From contig QKAI01000538.1 of NCBI GenBank assembly GCA_003246505.1, forward strand, positions 1 to 13,594: a DNA stretch of 13,594 nucleotides, in the 5' to 3' direction. The notes under the pieces are model-generated. The model had not been told where the DNA came from and searched no databases. It saw only the letters and a program-made list of their open reading frames with translations. Shown here in pieces: positions 12,792 to 13,594 of this stretch. Each line of letters begins with the position of its first letter. Position 1 is the first letter of the stretch. This DNA is from Spirochaetaceae bacterium (GTDB lineage Bacteria; Spirochaetota; Spirochaetia; DSM-2461). A program made the translations under genes and the position numbers.

Positions 12792-13594
12792 ATGAAAGAG
12801 ATTATCATGGTGAAAAAACGAAAGGACGACGGCGAAACCTGCCGCAAATGAGTTCAGGTGGAGGAGCAGCTCAGAGAGAGAGGTCTCTCCCATAGAATCG
12901 ACCGTTTCGTCTGGGCCGTCGAGAACGATCCCCTTTCGGAGGGCATGGTCCTGGCCTCCAGGCTCGGTGTGGAGATAGCCCCCTTCTTCATTGTACGCAA
13001 CGGGGAGGAGGAGAAGGTCTACCTGAGCAGTCTCCAGTTTATCAAAAGGGAACTGGAAAACCATGATAAGCCGGCGGAGTCGGGCATAGCGGCTTCGGCG
13101 GAGGAGCTTTTGCGGGAACTGGAGGGGAAATCACCCCTGACCACAATAGAAAAGGCTCTGGACCTGTACGGAGAGGAGTGCGCCCTCTCCTTCAGCGGGG
13201 CGGAGGATGTGGTCCTCATAGATATGGCGGCCCGGACGGGGAAGCCCTTCTCCGTCTTCTCCCTGGATACGGGACGTCTCCATCCGGAGACCTACCGTTT
13301 TCTGGACCGGGTCAGAAAGCATTACGGGATAAGGATTCGGGTCATCTCCCCGGACAGGGAGGCCCTGGAGGCCTTCGTGGAGGAGAAGGGGCTCCTGAGC
13401 TTTTACGAGGAAGGCCACCGGGAGTGCTGCCGGGTCAGAAAGGTGGAACCCCTTATACGGGTTCTGGGGGACTACAGAGCCTGGATCACGGGGCAGAGAA
13501 AGGACCAGAATCCTTCGACCCGGGGGAACCTACCGGAAGTGGAACTTGATAATTTCAAGGGCAAAGGGGGAGAGGGGCTGATGAAATTCAACCC
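12792..13594 (+). CDS. cysH: Predicted selenoprotein: N-terminal CxxU redoxin fused to APS reductase (runs off the right edge)
   Basis: Assimilatory adenylylsulfate reductase (APS to sulfite plus AMP) with a fused redox domain. 267 complete codons are visible. Residues 1-90 have a thioredoxin/glutaredoxin-like layout: a strand (KEIIMVKK), motif Cys17-Arg-Lys-TGA20, a helix (VEEQLRERGL), a strand (IDRFVWAVENDP) and a cis-proline-type segment VEIAPFFIV (Pro64). TGA 12849-12851 is in frame and takes the place of the second cysteine, so selenocysteine is the likely reading. After a linker (about 91-115) comes CysH: SFSGAED (133-139), SLDTGRLHPETYRF (157-170), GHRECC (Cys212, Cys213) and GQRKDQNPSTR (234-244). 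The Cys pair and GQRxDQ fit the [4Fe-4S] APS type rather than E. coli-type PAPS reductase. The second Cys pair lies outside the window. ATG 12792 is preferred; ATG 12807 would shorten strand 1. A naive caller would start at GTG 12858 or ATG 12945. Confidence 0.88.
12874..12889 (+). promoter_or_regulatory. Candidate bacterial SECIS hairpin for the UGA at codon 20
   Basis: GAGAGA (12874-12879) pairs with TCTCTC (12884-12889), six base pairs with loop GAGG. In a second register GAGA (12878-12881) pairs with TCTC (12886-12889), presenting loop GGTC, the same apex as the E. coli fdhF element. The loop starts 28 or 30 bases after the TGA, inside the 16-37 base range I recall for bacterial SECIS elements. 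Bacterial SECIS elements lie within the coding region just downstream of the UGA, as here. Purine-rich repeats make alternative pairings possible. Confidence 0.6.

Noticed and set aside
12792..12851. Reading the TGA at 12849 as a true stop, making the redoxin a broken or separate 19-residue peptide
   Set aside because: The promoter sits before 12792, the redox motif spans the TGA, the thioredoxin-like pattern continues beyond it, and no ribosome site supports a restart at GTG 12858 or ATG 12945.
1..13594. CRISPR arrays, insertion sequences, tRNA or rRNA genes
   Set aside because: I saw no spaced direct repeats, transposase motifs, terminal inverted repeats, cloverleaf or rRNA-like sequence. 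The Cas4-like domain in the helicase is not accompanied by any cas gene.

Overview
The window looks like a chromosomal segment of a GC-rich, anaerobic, free-living spirochaete. The coding regions are strongly GC-biased. Gene types that point this way include an LPP20-like protein next to a FecR-domain protein, a CBS/ATPase-DRTGG-PHP cassette, two conserved-looking proteins I associate with spirochaetes, and a rubrerythrin. The assignment is an inference from gene content; no rRNA or other marker is present.

Layout. At the left edge is the 5' part of rubrerythrin on the minus strand (1-256), divergent from a plus-strand run. That run starts with a HAD-family hydrolase (376-1092). It overlaps by GTGA a fusion of a RecB/Cas4-like nuclease domain with an XPD/DinG-type Fe-S helicase (1089-3401). 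Then come a CBS-pair/anti-sigma-type ATPase (3417-4349), a DRTGG protein (4336-4668) and a PHP phosphoesterase (4672-5397), packed as a signalling cassette. After a short promoter region follow two exported proteins, LPP20-like (5485-6078) and FecR-domain (6094-7167). Convergent to these is a minus-strand operon read from 10507 to 7180: a 162-aa and a 513-aa protein of unknown function, a 59-aa four-cysteine protein (8291-8470) and the ATPase ychF. Upstream of it on the same strand is a YhcC-type radical SAM enzyme (10544-11479), divergent from a solute-binding lipoprotein (11561-12745).

The most important object is at the right edge. From 12792 a gene runs off the window and encodes an N-terminal thioredoxin/glutaredoxin-like domain fused to an assimilatory APS reductase (CysH). 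Codon 20 is an in-frame TGA inside the redox motif Cys-Arg-Lys-TGA, the frame stays open for 247 full codons after it, and a hairpin with a GGTC-type apex lies about 28-30 nt downstream. I read this as a CxxU selenoprotein: a Sec-dependent redoxin covalently attached to the enzyme that such redoxins reduce. Ordinary gene calling would cut off its catalytic N-terminus.

A second pattern is that several genes (376, 3417, 11479 minus, 11561, 12792) have a sigma-70-like -10 box ending only 5-9 nt before the start codon and no Shine-Dalgarno. This implies leaderless mRNAs, including that of the predicted selenoprotein. Leadered genes with good Shine-Dalgarno sites (rubrerythrin, DRTGG gene, ychF) coexist with them. 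There are no rRNA or tRNA genes, CRISPR arrays or insertion sequences, and no gene-free stretch longer than about 120 bases.
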